Origin: Pseudomonas paraversuta
GTDB lineage: Bacteria; Pseudomonadota; Gammaproteobacteria; Pseudomonadales; Pseudomonadaceae
Direction: 5' to 3'
Assembly: GCF_904063065.1 (NCBI RefSeq)
Contig: NZ_CAJFCL010000004.1
Location: 372,001-436,000, forward strand
Length of the DNA stretch: 64,000 nucleotides
The notes under the pieces are model-generated. The model was not told the DNA's origin and ran no database searches. It worked only from the letters and a program-made list of their open reading frames with translations. The translations under genes and the position numbers were made by a program. Of the stretch, positions 9,667 to 18,796 are shown in pieces; positions within the stretch are counted from its first letter, which is position 1, and the number at the start of each line of letters is the position of its first letter.

Positions 9667-10137
9667 ATGGCAACGCCAAAGAAACAGCAAAAGCACGCGC
9701 AGCGGGCCAAATCCAAAGCCAAACAGAACCGCGTCGGCAAACCGGCCAAAGCTTCGGCTGCGACCCTGATCGACAATCCGTTCGATGACGTAAAAATCGA
9801 CCTCAGCACCTTCAACTTCCAGGACATCCTCGACAACGGCTTTGACCCGGCCGATTACGACGATCTGTTCCAGGTCATGAAGGCCGCCGAAGCCATCAAC
9901 CTGCAAACCATGTGCACGGTGTTCCTGCAATACCCGGTACTGGAGCTGGTGATCTCGGAAGAGGAAGAAGAACCGGCGACCGACTTCCTGATGGGCCTGC
10001 TGATCGAGTACCGGATTGCCATCCATGGCGACGATGAAGACAGTGCCGTGGCCTGGATCGAAACCCCGGCATTCCACAAAGCCTACGTCGAAGCTTCGCG
10101 CCTGCTGCAGGAACGCAGCACCCGGAGCGCCCACTGA
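9667..10137 (+). CDS. Conserved hypothetical protein
   Basis: 156 residues. The N-terminus is strongly basic (MATPKKQQKHAQRAKSKAKQ), which may bind nucleic acid. The rest is acidic and helical, with EEEEEP near the middle and HGDDEDSAVAW toward the end. It matches by position the conserved Pseudomonas protein downstream of tRNA-Phe. The start is set at ATG 9667, preceded by aaaggacacacc, rather than an upstream in-frame start lying in leader sequence. Its TGA is overlapped by the proposed CTG start of the next gene. I recognise no function. Confidence 0.82.
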   Translation: MATPKKQQKHAQRAKSKAKQNRVGKPAKASAATLIDNPFDDVKIDLSTFNFQDILDNGFDPADYDDLFQVMKAAEAINLQTMCTVFLQYPVLELVISEEEEEPATDFLMGLLIEYRIAIHGDDEDSAVAWIETPAFHKAYVEASRLLQERSTRSAH

Positions 10138-11072
10138 CAGCTGCCCTGCCCCGTCCTGTCAGCCGGGCATTCACCGAGCCTGCTGCTGACGGTTACTTGC
10201 TGGGCGGTCTTGAATGGCGCCAGCCCGCGGCGGATGCCACGCGCGCCGTCGTCATCATCAACGCCGCCACTTCGGTGCGCTGCAGCTACTACGCGCGCTT
10301 TGCCGAGTATCTGTTCAGCCATGGCATGGACGTGATGCTGTTTGACTACCGCGGCATCGGGGCTTCGCGCACAGGATCACTGCGCGGCTTCAAGGCCTCA
10401 TGGTCGGACTGGGGATCGCTGGACTTTGAAGCCCTCCTCAAGCGCGCACAGCGCGAATGCCCGGGCCAGCCGATCGATGTGGTCGGTCACAGCTTTGGCG
10501 GCTGTGCAGTGGGCCTGGCGGCCTCAGGAGCGGTTATTCGCCACGTAGTGACAGTGGGGGCGCAATTTGCCTGCTGGCGCGACTATGCGCCGGCACAGCG
10601 CTGGCAGATGTTCGCCAAGTGGCACGGAGTCATGCCGCTGCTCACCCGGCTCTGCGGCTTTTTCCCCGGTACCCGCCTGGGCTGGCTCGAAGATACCCCG
10701 GCAGGCGTGGTGCGGGACTGGGTGACCTGCAGCACGCACTACGGACAACTCCCCAGCGCTCGCCAGCTTGCCACCCTGCCCTTTGCCTCAGTAAGCGCCA
10801 GAACCCTCGCCATCAGCCTTAGCGACGATCCGTTCGGCACCGTAGCGGCCATCGAGCGCCTGCTCAGCCATTTCAGCGCCAGCTCCCGCACACATTTGCG
10901 CATCAGCCCCGAAGATATCGGTGTAACAGAGATCGGCCATTTCGCGTATTTCCATAGCCGATTCCAGGACAGCCTGTGGCCGATTGCCCTGCAATGGTTA
11001 CAGGCCGGAGAGTTGGCGGACGATGTACCCGGCGCCATACACCCGCCCCTCCGGACGCAAAAAAACCTGTAG
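10134..11072 (+). CDS. Alpha/beta fold hydrolase
   Basis: 312 residues if started at CTG 10134. It has the serine hydrolase nucleophile elbow GHSFGG, an oxyanion-type region VVIINAATSVRCSYY, and MLFDYRGIGASR, as in YbgD/COG4757-like predicted hydrolases. The C-terminal His is likely in GHFAYF. No ATG or GTG exists in the plausible start zone. CTG 10134 overlaps the previous TGA (CTGA) and has GGAG six bases upstream. TTG 10197 lacks a ribosome site and would remove the first strand. The stop TAG and last residues fall in a REP element. The substrate is unknown. Confidence 0.85.
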   Translation: MTAALPRPVSRAFTEPAADGYLLGGLEWRQPAADATRAVVIINAATSVRCSYYARFAEYLFSHGMDVMLFDYRGIGASRTGSLRGFKASWSDWGSLDFEALLKRAQRECPGQPIDVVGHSFGGCAVGLAASGAVIRHVVTVGAQFACWRDYAPAQRWQMFAKWHGVMPLLTRLCGFFPGTRLGWLEDTPAGVVRDWVTCSTHYGQLPSARQLATLPFASVSARTLAISLSDDPFGTVAAIERLLSHFSASSRTHLRISPEDIGVTEIGHFAYFHSRFQDSLWPIALQWLQAGELADDVPGAIHPPLRTQKNL

Positions 11073-11121
11073 GAGCGAGCTGTTGGCTGATTGAAAAGCT
11101 CGCGAGGCAAGCTCGCTCCTA
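11063..11121. repeat. REP palindrome, copy 1
   Basis: Reads cctgtaggagcgagctgttg ... gcaagctcgctcctacag. The left arm supplies the TAG stop of the hydrolase gene (11070-11072). Confidence 0.85.
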
Positions 11122-11242
11122 CAGCGCCAGCCCCGCACACATTTGCGCATCAGCCCCGAAGATATCGGTAATGGTTACAGCCGGAAGAGCTGGCGGACGA
11201 TGTACCCGGCGCCATACAACACCCCCTCCGGACGCCAAAAAA

Positions 11243-11310
11243 CCTGTAGGAGCGAGCTTGCCTCGCGAGCTGTTGGCGGACTGAAAAGCTCGCGAGCAAG
11301 CTCGCTCCTA
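11243..11310. repeat. REP palindrome, copy 2
   Basis: Reads cctgtaggagcgagcttgcc ... gagcaagctcgctcctac. This is the most complete palindrome of the three in this gap; it includes a central ctcgcgagctgttggcggac segment. Confidence 0.85.
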
Positions 11311-11431
11311 CAGCGCCAGCCCCGCACACATTTGCGCATCAGCCCCGAAGATACCGGTAATGGTTACAGGCAAGAGAGCTGGCGGACGATGTACCCGGCG
11401 CCATACAACACCCCCTCCGGACGCCAAAAAA

Positions 11432-11490
11432 CCTGTAGGAGCGAGCTTGCCTCGCGAGCTGTTGGCGGACTGAAAAGCTCGCTCCTACAG
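11432..11490. repeat. REP palindrome, copy 3 (shortened right arm)
   Basis: Same left arm as copy 2, but the right arm has lost about eight bases (aaaagctcgctcctacag instead of aaaagctcgcgagcaagctc...). The right arm holds the reverse complement of the arsB stop codon (cta, 11485-11487). Confidence 0.82.
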
Positions 11491-12777
11491 GAGGCTGCCT
11501 CCCAATCGCACGGCCAGTGCCGCCAAAGTGATCAAGAGCACCGGTAACGTCATCACGATCCCGACCTTGAAGTAGTAACCCCAGCTAATGCGGATCCCCT
11601 TGCGCGCCAGTACGTGCAGCCACAAAAGAGTGGCCAGACTGCCGATCGGGGTGATTTTTGGCCCCAGGTCGCTGCCGATCACGTTGGCGTAGATCATGGC
11701 GTCCCTGATCACCCCGCTAGCGTTGCTGGCGTCAATGGACAGGGCTCCGATCAGTACGGTTGGCAGGTTGTTCATCACCGATGACAGCAACGCTGCCAGC
11801 AGCCCCGTCCCCAGGGTCGCGCCCCACACACCGTAGCGGGCGAAGCCGTCGAGCCAGCCCGCGAGGTAATCGGTGAGCCCGGCGTTACGCAGGCCGTAGA
11901 CGACCAGGTACATGCCCAGGGAAAAAATCACGATTTGCCAGGGGGCTTCCCTGAGCACTTTGCGGGTGGAGATTTTGTGCCCGCGAGCCGCGATGCCCAG
12001 CAACAAAGCCGCGCACAGGGCCGAGATGGCACTGATGGGAATCCCCAGCGGCTCCAGGGCGAAACAGCCCGCCAACAGGATCCCCAGTACCCACCACCCC
12101 GCCACGAAGGTGGCTTTGTCATTGATGGCACTGGCCGGATCAGCCAGCTGCGCAGGGTCGTAGGCGGCGGGAATGTCGCGCCGGAAATACCACAGCAGCA
12201 TGCCCAGCGTGGCAGCCACGCTCACCAGGTTGACCGGCACCATCACCGCGGCGTACTGGTTGAAGCCGATTTTGAAGTAATCCGCCGAGACGATATTGAC
12301 CAAGTTCGACACCACCAGCGGCAAGCTCGCGGTGTCGGCAATGAAGCCGGCCCCCATCACAAATGCCAGGGTCGCCGCCGGTGAAAATCGCAGCGCCAAC
12401 AACATGGCAACCACGATCGGGGTGAGGATCAGCGCCGCGCCGTCGTTGGCAAACAATGCCGAAACCAGGGCCCCAAGCAACACCATGCAAGCGAACAAAC
12501 CTTTACCGCGGCCCCTGCCCCAGCGCGCCACATGCAAGGCCGCCCAGGCAAAGAACCCGGCTTCATCGAGCAACAGGCTGATGATGATCAGCGCCACGAA
12601 AGTGCCCGTGGCATTCCAGATGATCGCCCATACAACAGGCACATCGCCCGGCTGCACCACACCAAAGATCAGGGCCAGCAACGCACCCAGAGAAGCGCTC
12701 CAGCCCACCCCGAGCCCTCGGGGCTGCCAGATGACCAGCACAATCGTGAACACAAAAATTGCAACTGCAGCCAACAT
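11485..12777 (-). CDS. arsB: Arsenite efflux transporter ArsB
   Basis: 430 residues, the ArsB length, with about 12 hydrophobic segments. It exports arsenite and antimonite across the inner membrane. Family signatures include [36 protein letters not shown] and [17 protein letters not shown]. The start [11 protein letters not shown] is chosen over an upstream extension. It is 19 bases downstream of arsR in the same direction. There is no arsC or arsH next to it, so arsenate reductase would have to come from elsewhere. The TAG stop lies in REP sequence. Confidence 0.95.
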   Translation of the reverse strand: MLAAVAIFVFTIVLVIWQPRGLGVGWSASLGALLALIFGVVQPGDVPVVWAIIWNATGTFVALIIISLLLDEAGFFAWAALHVARWGRGRGKGLFACMVLLGALVSALFANDGAALILTPIVVAMLLALRFSPAATLAFVMGAGFIADTASLPLVVSNLVNIVSADYFKIGFNQYAAVMVPVNLVSVAATLGMLLWYFRRDIPAAYDPAQLADPASAINDKATFVAGWWVLGILLAGCFALEPLGIPISAISALCAALLLGIAARGHKISTRKVLREAPWQIVIFSLGMYLVVYGLRNAGLTDYLAGWLDGFARYGVWGATLGTGLLAALLSSVMNNLPTVLIGALSIDASNASGVIRDAMIYANVIGSDLGPKITPIGSLATLLWLHVLARKGIRISWGYYFKVGIVMTLPVLLITLAALAVRLGGSLL

Positions 12778-12796
12778 AAAACTCTCCCGACCCGGC

Positions 12797-13150
12797 TTAG
12801 CAGCAGCGGTTGCGTTGAGGGCGATCGCCCATGGCTGCAAGGCGCAGCATATCGTCGCGCAGCCATTGGCCGTTGGCGTTCAGGGTGGTGTCGAGAACCG
12901 CCACGACCCACTGCGGCAGCGCCGGATTCAGCCGGTAATAAACCCACTGGCCCTGACGCCGGTCCAGCAGCAGCCCGCTGCTGCGCAATTGCGCCAGATG
13001 CCTTGAGATTTTGGGCTGGCTGTCATTCAGCGCGCACATCAGCTCACACACGCACAGCTCACCTTCTTGCACGATGAGCAGCGCCGAGCGCATGCGGGTG
13101 GCATCAGCCAGACATTTAAAAATCGCCGGAGGGGAAAAATCGTCCGTCAT
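12797..13150 (-). CDS. arsR: Arsenical resistance repressor ArsR
   Basis: 117 residues, the ArsR/SmtB size. The metalloid-sensing motif ELCVCEL is intact with both Cys. A winged helix-turn-helix follows ([19 protein letters not shown]). The start [14 protein letters not shown] is chosen; a longer frame runs through the operator. It probably represses its own arsRB operon from the palindrome at 13165-13199. Confidence 0.95.
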   Translation of the reverse strand: MTDDFSPPAIFKCLADATRMRSALLIVQEGELCVCELMCALNDSQPKISRHLAQLRSSGLLLDRRQGQWVYYRLNPALPQWVVAVLDTTLNANGQWLRDDMLRLAAMGDRPQRNRCC

Positions 13151-13164
13151 CTCGCATCGCCTTG

Positions 13165-13199
13165 CATATGGGAATCCGAATATATGAATTTCCATATGT
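13165..13199. promoter_or_regulatory. Putative ArsR operator
   Basis: An interrupted palindrome, catatgggaat ... aatttccatatg, with perfect outer arms catatgg/ccatatg and AT-rich centre lies 15 bases upstream of the arsR ATG. Position and the atatgaattt-type core fit known ars operators. Confidence 0.65.
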
Positions 13200-13226
13200 A
13201 ATAACAACCAGGATAAACCGCACAGG

Positions 13227-13475
13227 TCAGTTGCGGGTGCTGCATCCTTCAGGCTTGTTCACTCGGGTTTTGGATGCAGGGTTGTTGCCCAGCTTGTTGT
13301 CCGGCCGACGCGGCCGCACCACCAACTCGCCGCCGCAGTTAGGACAAAGCCCGCCCAGCTTTTGCTCCGAACAGGAGGCGCAAAACGTGCATTCGAATGA
13401 ACAGATCCGCGCAAGGGACGAATCAGGCGGAAGGTCACAATCACAGCATTCGCAATTGGGGCGTAATTCGAGCAT
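13227..13475 (-). CDS. DUF1272 zinc-ribbon-like protein
   Basis: 82 residues. The N-terminal half is packed with paired cysteines: CECCDCD, CSFECTFCASC and CPNCGGE, about eleven in all. That pattern fits DUF1272 and suggests a small zinc-binding protein. The start MLELRPNCECCD matches the family; a longer frame lacks support. The C-terminal tail is basic and low in structure. It is divergent from nothing obvious and lies upstream of the ars operator region. Function is unknown. Confidence 0.82.
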   Translation of the reverse strand: MLELRPNCECCDCDLPPDSSLARICSFECTFCASCSEQKLGGLCPNCGGELVVRPRRPDNKLGNNPASKTRVNKPEGCSTRN

Positions 13476-13682
13476 GAGCACCTCGGCTGGACGAAAACAT
13501 TCGTTGTTGCAGTTAAGACGCTTCCAACAAAAAGCCAATCGTTAATTTGCGCGTAAAAATTCCGGAGCTGTGCGTGAGATCAAAACCTTCTATCTGAATG
13601 AATGGCACTTTTTGATTTTCACGCCTTCATATCTTGATCAGCGCTCCTTTCAAAGCGTACACAGAGAGCCCCGTCACACGGC

Positions 13683-14288
13683 ATGCCATACGAATCCAGC
13701 TCCCCGCCAACGCCTTCGGTTTTGCACGAGCTCCGCTCCGGCACCCAGACCCTGCATGTCGCGCTTGAGAAGCGCCTGCCGTTTTTCTCGGACAGCCTTG
13801 ACCTGCAACGTTACACACGCTTGCTGGCGGCCTATTACGGGTTCTATCAGGCCATGGAGAGCAGGCTTGCAAACAGCCCCTTGATCCCGCCGGGCTTTGA
13901 CCTGCACGCACGCCTAAAGACTCAGGCCCTGGAGCAAGATCTGCAGGCCCTGGGCATCAATCCCGGGACACTCTCGCTGTGCCCGACCCTGCCGCAGTTG
14001 AACAGCGAAGCCAGTGTGCTTGGGGTTTTATATGTGCTTGAGGGTGCCACGCTGGGCGGCAATATCTTGCGCAAACAAATATCCGAGCGCCTGGGGCTGC
14101 AAGCCCATGACGGTGGCGCCTTTCTCTATGTATATGGCGAAGCCACCGGCCGCAACTGGAAATCGTTCCTGGAGTTTCTCTGCGCAATGCCGCTGGACGC
14201 CGGGGCACGCGCCGAGGCCGTCAAGGCGGCCTGTTTTACTTTCAGCTGTTTCGAGCAATGGTTAGAACGTCAGGAGGTGTTGTTATGA
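13683..14288 (+). CDS. bphO: Biliverdin-producing heme oxygenase BphO
   Basis: 201 residues. It opens heme to biliverdin, the chromophore of the bacteriophytochrome encoded next. The heme-ligand His lies in SGTQTLHVALEKRLP (about residue 25). The distal helix VLYVLEGATLGGNIL with its Gly-rich kink is intact. The ATG of bphP overlaps its stop (ATGA), so enzyme and photoreceptor are coupled at translation. Confidence 0.95.
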   Translation: MPYESSSPPTPSVLHELRSGTQTLHVALEKRLPFFSDSLDLQRYTRLLAAYYGFYQAMESRLANSPLIPPGFDLHARLKTQALEQDLQALGINPGTLSLCPTLPQLNSEASVLGVLYVLEGATLGGNILRKQISERLGLQAHDGGAFLYVYGEATGRNWKSFLEFLCAMPLDAGARAEAVKAACFTFSCFEQWLERQEVLL

Positions 14289-16558
14289 ACCCACTGGATA
14301 CTGAAGCTTTTGAAGTCTTGCTGGCCAACTGCGCTGACGAGCCCATTCGTTTTCCGGGGGCCATTCAGCCCCACGGTATTTTGGTGAGCCTCTGCGGTCC
14401 CGAGCTGCTCATCCAGCAGGTCAGTGCCAATGTCGAGACGCTGTTCGGCATGCTGCCTGCAGCCCTGTTGAATCAACCGCTGTCGATGCTGACCGGCCCG
14501 CAGGCAGCCGCCGCGGTGCAACAAGCCAGCCACTTCGTCGAGCAAATCGATATGCCGCCACTGGAGCTGAATCTGCAGGGGCTGACCTGGGAGGGCTTGT
14601 TACACCGCAGCAACGGCACCCTGATTCTGGAACTTGAGTTAAAGCCCGATGAAACCGAGCTCAACAGCACGATGGCCAAAGTGCGCAACCTGAGCCGCGT
14701 ACTGCAACGCCTGCAGGCGGCCAGGACACTGCCCGCGCTGTACGAAATCTGCGTCAGCGAGATTCAGGCGCTGACCGGGTATGACCGGGTACTGATTTAC
14801 CACTTCCATGAAGAGGGTCACGGCCAGGTCATCGCCGAAGCCTCAGCCCCTGCGATGGAGCTGTTCAACGGCATGTTCTTTCCGGCCTCGGACATCCCGG
14901 TGCAGGCGCGCGAGCTGTATCGCACCCATTGGCTGCGCATCATTCCCGACGCGGCCTATGAGCCGGTACAGCTGGTCCCCAAACTGCGCCCAGACACGGG
15001 GCAAGCCCTGGACCTCAGCGGAGCGGCCTTGCGCAGCGTGTCGCCGATCCACTGCCAATACATGCAGAACATGGGCGTACTGTCTTCGATGAGTATCTCC
15101 CTGATGGATGGCGAACGGCTCTGGGGCCTGATCAGTTGCGGTCATCGCACCCCCCTGCATGTGCCGCACGAGCTGCGCATGGCGTGCCAGACTATTGGCC
15201 AGGTCCTGTCCTTACAGATCAGTGCCTTGCAAACCCTGGAAATCAGCCGCCAGCGAGAAGCAAAAATAGACGCTCTGGTGCACCTGAACAGCGCCATGGA
15301 GCAAGGCCCAGAAAATGTGTTCGACGGTCTGGCACTGGAGCCACGGTTGTTGATGGAACTGACCCGGGCCAGCGGTGTAGCCATCATCGAAGACAAAGTG
15401 CTGCACCGTTATGGCCAATGCCCGCACCCCGAACAAATCCGTGATCTGTACCGATGGTTCAAGCAATCCGGCGACCCTGTATTTTCCACCCACAGCCTGT
15501 CGACGGTTTATGCCCCGGCCACCGAGTACAAGGACGTCGCCAGCGGCCTGTTGGCCATGTGCCTGCCCAAGCCTGTGGACAATGCCGTGCTGTGGTTTCG
15601 CAGCGAGATCAAAGAAAGCATCCCGTGGAGTGGCGACCCGAATAAACCTCTGAACCTGGAACGCAGCGCTACCGGTTTGCGACTGAGCCCGCGCACCTCG
15701 TTCGAGCTGTGGAAAGTCGAGGTGGACGGTATCTGCGAAAAATGGAGCCACGGCGATTTGTTCGCCGCCAACGACCTGCGTCGCTCGGCACTGGAAAATG
15801 ACCTGAGCCGTCAGGTTCTGCGCGAGCAGCAGGCAGTACGGGCGCGGGATGAGTTGGTGGCGGTGGTGTCACACGACTTGCGCAACCCCATGACCATCAT
15901 CTCCATGCTGTGCGGGATGATGCAGAAAACCTTCAGCAGTGACGGCTCCCATGCTTCACGGCGCATCACAACCGCCATCGACACCATGCAACAGGCCACC
16001 AGCCGCATGAACATCCTGCTCGAAGATTTGCTCGATACGTCCAAGATAGAAGCCGGGCGCTACACGATCTCCCCCCAGTCACTGGACGTGACCCAGATCT
16101 TTGAAGAAGCGCTGTCGTTGCTGACGCCATTGGCCACCGACAAGGGGCTCGAGCTGACCTTCCACTCAGAGCCCGATCTGAAAATCCATGCCGACCCCGA
16201 GCGTCTGTTCCAGGTGCTGTCGAACTTGATCAGCAACGCGATCAAGTTCACCCCTGCACAAGGCACCATCAAAGTGGCCGCCATAACCAGCGGAGACGAC
16301 ATTGTGTTCAGCGTACGCGACTCCGGCAAAGGCATCCCGGCCGAGCAACTGCCGCACATCTTTGAACGCTACTGGACGGCGAAGGAAGGAAATACCTCTG
16401 GCACTGGCCTTGGGCTGTACATCTCTCAAGGGATCATCAAGGCCCACGGCGGCCTGTTGAGTGCACAAAGCACCCTGGGCCAAGGCAGTGAATTCCGCTT
16501 TACCGTGCGCCGCGTAGAGCCTGTCGAAGGCAGCCAGCTCCCACAAGAGCTGGCCTGA
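14285..16558 (+). CDS. bphP: Bacteriophytochrome histidine kinase BphP
   Basis: 757 residues with PAS (about 1-120), GAF (130-310), PHY (320-490), HisKA and HATPase_c domains. It senses red/far-red light. The biliverdin-binding Cys is residue 16 in LLANCADEPI. The GAF pocket motif PASDIP and the PHY tongue motif LSPRTSFELWKVEV are present. The phospho-acceptor His lies in VVSHDLRNP (about residue 530), and ATP-binding boxes end in GTGLGLYIS. No receiver domain is attached and no response regulator gene is adjacent, so the partner is elsewhere. It is coupled to bphO. Confidence 0.96.
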   Translation: MNPLDTEAFEVLLANCADEPIRFPGAIQPHGILVSLCGPELLIQQVSANVETLFGMLPAALLNQPLSMLTGPQAAAAVQQASHFVEQIDMPPLELNLQGLTWEGLLHRSNGTLILELELKPDETELNSTMAKVRNLSRVLQRLQAARTLPALYEICVSEIQALTGYDRVLIYHFHEEGHGQVIAEASAPAMELFNGMFFPASDIPVQARELYRTHWLRIIPDAAYEPVQLVPKLRPDTGQALDLSGAALRSVSPIHCQYMQNMGVLSSMSISLMDGERLWGLISCGHRTPLHVPHELRMACQTIGQVLSLQISALQTLEISRQREAKIDALVHLNSAMEQGPENVFDGLALEPRLLMELTRASGVAIIEDKVLHRYGQCPHPEQIRDLYRWFKQSGDPVFSTHSLSTVYAPATEYKDVASGLLAMCLPKPVDNAVLWFRSEIKESIPWSGDPNKPLNLERSATGLRLSPRTSFELWKVEVDGICEKWSHGDLFAANDLRRSALENDLSRQVLREQQAVRARDELVAVVSHDLRNPMTIISMLCGMMQKTFSSDGSHASRRITTAIDTMQQATSRMNILLEDLLDTSKIEAGRYTISPQSLDVTQIFEEALSLLTPLATDKGLELTFHSEPDLKIHADPERLFQVLSNLISNAIKFTPAQGTIKVAAITSGDDIVFSVRDSGKGIPAEQLPHIFERYWTAKEGNTSGTGLGLYISQGIIKAHGGLLSAQSTLGQGSEFRFTVRRVEPVEGSQLPQELA

Positions 16559-16570
16559 CATCACCTGACC

Positions 16571-17779
16571 TTAGCTGAACGCGTTGATAAACCAGGTGAT
16601 CATGGGGATGGCCACAATGTCGATCAGCACTGCGCCGCATAACGGCACGATGATGAAGGCCTTGTAGGAGAACACTTTGTAGTGGTCACAGATGGCACCC
16701 ATGTTGGCCACGGCATTGGGTGTCGCTCCCAGACCGTGCCCCATGAAGCCTGCACACAGGACTGCAGCGTCGTAGTTGCGGCCAAACAGGCGGAACAGGA
16801 CGAACACGCAGAGCAGGATCATGATCACCACTTGCACCACCAGGATCACCAGCAGCGGCAACCCCAGCTTCTCCAGTTCCCAGAACTTGAGACTCATCAT
16901 GGCCATGGTCAGGAACATGCCCAGGCTCACGTCGCCAATGGTGCTCACGGCATGATCGGGCATCTCTACAGCCTGGGTGCGGTCATTGATATTGCGCAGA
17001 ATGATGGCCACGAACATCGCGCCCACATAGCTCGGCAGTACGATGCCCAAATGCTGCTGCAAGCTGCCGCCCAGCCAGAAGCCCAGGACCATGATCACCA
17101 CGATGCAGGTCAGCAACCGCAGCAAGGTCGCAGCATCCAGAGCCGCCGGCGGGGTGTGGACCACTTCTTCGAAAGCCTTGAGGTTGCCCACTTCCTCCGC
17201 CTTGACCGTCAATTTGTTGCGCTCGATCAACCAGCGCGCCAGCGGACTGCCCAGCAAACCGCCGGCCACCATGCCGAAGGTCGCTGCCGCCAGAGCGGCA
17301 GTGGTCGCGCCTACCGCACCGAGGTTCTCGGCAATCGGGCCGAACGCGGCCGCGGCACCGAAACCACCTTCCAGCGACACCGCACCGGCCATGATCCCCA
17401 GCAACGGGTCGATACCCAGCAGCTTGGCAACGCTGACACCCACCACGTTTTGCACCAGGGCCAGGCCCCAGCACGCACCCAGGTAGATAAACAGCAACTT
17501 GCCGCCCTTGCGCAGCAGCCCCAGGCTGCCCCCCAGGCCGACAGTGGTGAAAAACGCCACCATCAACGGCGTTTGCAGGCTGGTATCGAGGGTCAGGTCG
17601 AGCAGTTGCCGATCACGTAACAGCCAGATCACCAAGGCAAAACCAAAGCCGCCAATCACCGGTGCCGGAACACAGAGTTGGCGCAGCCAGTAGCTGCGTT
17701 TTTTCAATTGGGCACCCAGGCCCAGCAGGAGCAGCGCGAGAGCAAGGGTGCTCAACGCATCCAGTTCGAATGTCAGCAT
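16571..17779 (-). CDS. gltS: Sodium/glutamate symporter GltS
   Basis: 402 residues, the GltS length, with two inverted halves of five hydrophobic segments each. It imports glutamate with sodium. The pore-loop motifs GAVSLEGGFGAAAAFG and FMGHGLGATPNAVANM are both present. It is the last gene of a likely IclR-hutG-gltS unit (58-base gap). Only 12 bases separate its end from the convergent bphP end, leaving no room for a terminator between them. Confidence 0.96.
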   Translation of the reverse strand: MLTFELDALSTLALALLLLGLGAQLKKRSYWLRQLCVPAPVIGGFGFALVIWLLRDRQLLDLTLDTSLQTPLMVAFFTTVGLGGSLGLLRKGGKLLFIYLGACWGLALVQNVVGVSVAKLLGIDPLLGIMAGAVSLEGGFGAAAAFGPIAENLGAVGATTAALAAATFGMVAGGLLGSPLARWLIERNKLTVKAEEVGNLKAFEEVVHTPPAALDAATLLRLLTCIVVIMVLGFWLGGSLQQHLGIVLPSYVGAMFVAIILRNINDRTQAVEMPDHAVSTIGDVSLGMFLTMAMMSLKFWELEKLGLPLLVILVVQVVIMILLCVFVLFRLFGRNYDAAVLCAGFMGHGLGATPNAVANMGAICDHYKVFSYKAFIIVPLCGAVLIDIVAIPMITWFINAFS

Positions 17780-17837
17780 GGCGAATTTCTCTTTTTCTTA
17801 TGATTCAACAAGCGGTTTCAGGGATATACGGAGTAAC

Positions 17838-18776
17838 TCAATCAATCAGGCTGGCGAGCAGACGCGCGCCGATACGGGCGGTTCGGTTATCGGTGTCCAG
17901 GCTCGGATTGAGCTCGGCAATGTCGGCCATGCGCAATTTGCCGCTGGCTTTGGCATGGCGTACCAGATGCTCGACGATCTGCATGTCCACCCCATGGGCA
18001 GACGGCGCGCTGACCCCGGGCGCCTGGCTGGCGGGCAAAACGTCAAGACAGATGGTCATGTAGAGGTGGTCGACCTCTTGTAAAAATTCGTCGATCAGGG
18101 CTTCGCAGGCAGAGATATCCCAGCTGTTCATCTGCCGGTCGAGGCGGTAACGCACCTTCAGTTGCTCGGCCTGTTCAAACAGCGCAGCGGTGTTATTCAG
18201 CTGGCTGACGCCCAGGCAACAGTAGGTAAAGGGCATGTCGGCACGCTGGCAATACTCGGCAATCTGCCGGAAAGGAGTGCCCGAGCTGCTTTGCCCGGCA
18301 TGCCGCAAATCAAAGTGGGCATCGAAGTTCAGAACCCCGATCCGCGCCTGCGGACTGCGCTGACGCAAGTGATCGGCCAGACCGCTGAAGCTGGCAAAGG
18401 CGATTTCATGGCCGCCACCCAACCCCAACGGCAAGTGCCCCTGGTCGAGCAGGAAGCTGACGTGGGAGGCGTAGATCTGCTGTGCGCCTTCAAGGTCGCT
18501 GTCGGTACAGCCCACATCGCCCGCGTCATACAGCGGCGCCTGGCCGTGCCAGGCCAGATTGGCCAGGGCCTTGCGCAAGGCCGGCGGCCCCAGGCGGGCA
18601 CCGGTGCGGCCTTGATTGCGCTTGACCCCTTCATCGCAGGCCAGTCCGATCAGTGCCGCGCCCGCAGGCTGGCTCCGGGCAAAGGGCTTGACCCATTGAT
18701 GCCAGCGCAGTGCGCCCTGCCCTTCGGCAGCGTCTACGCGGCCTGTCCACACCTGCATCTCGGGAACCATGGTCAT
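17838..18776 (-). CDS. hutG: Formimidoylglutamase-like ureohydrolase (HutG type)
   Basis: 312 residues of the arginase/agmatinase superfamily. Formimidoylglutamase releases glutamate and formamide from formiminoglutamate. Mn-site motifs visible are [13 protein letters not shown] (GGGHE, typical of HutG) and [13 protein letters not shown]. The third motif reads [18 protein letters not shown], where a Cys sits at the place of the first Asp in the arginase DxD motif. Start ATG 18776 has GGAG eight bases upstream and follows the IclR gene by 20 bases. No other hut genes are nearby. Arginase-type alternatives are less likely given GGGHE and APGVSAP. Confidence 0.85.
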   Translation of the reverse strand: MTMVPEMQVWTGRVDAAEGQGALRWHQWVKPFARSQPAGAALIGLACDEGVKRNQGRTGARLGPPALRKALANLAWHGQAPLYDAGDVGCTDSDLEGAQQIYASHVSFLLDQGHLPLGLGGGHEIAFASFSGLADHLRQRSPQARIGVLNFDAHFDLRHAGQSSSGTPFRQIAEYCQRADMPFTYCCLGVSQLNNTAALFEQAEQLKVRYRLDRQMNSWDISACEALIDEFLQEVDHLYMTICLDVLPASQAPGVSAPSAHGVDMQIVEHLVRHAKASGKLRMADIAELNPSLDTDNRTARIGARLLASLID

Positions 18777-18796
18777 GCTTGAAACTCCAGTCAAAT

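Larger units (their letters stand above)
10874..11490 (+). repeat. REP-linked tandem duplication of the hydrolase 3' end
   Basis: The block from cagcgccagc (10874, inside the hydrolase gene) through the gene end and its REP element recurs at 11122 and again at 11311, the last two 189 bases apart. Copies 2 and 3 share the sequence catttgcgcatcagccccga and ggcggacgatgtacccggcg with the gene. Both lack the same 70 bases (about 10923-10992), so they carry a non-coding remnant. Copy 3 ends in a shortened REP next to arsB. The whole 412-base gap between the hydrolase and arsB is made of these copies. Confidence 0.92.
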
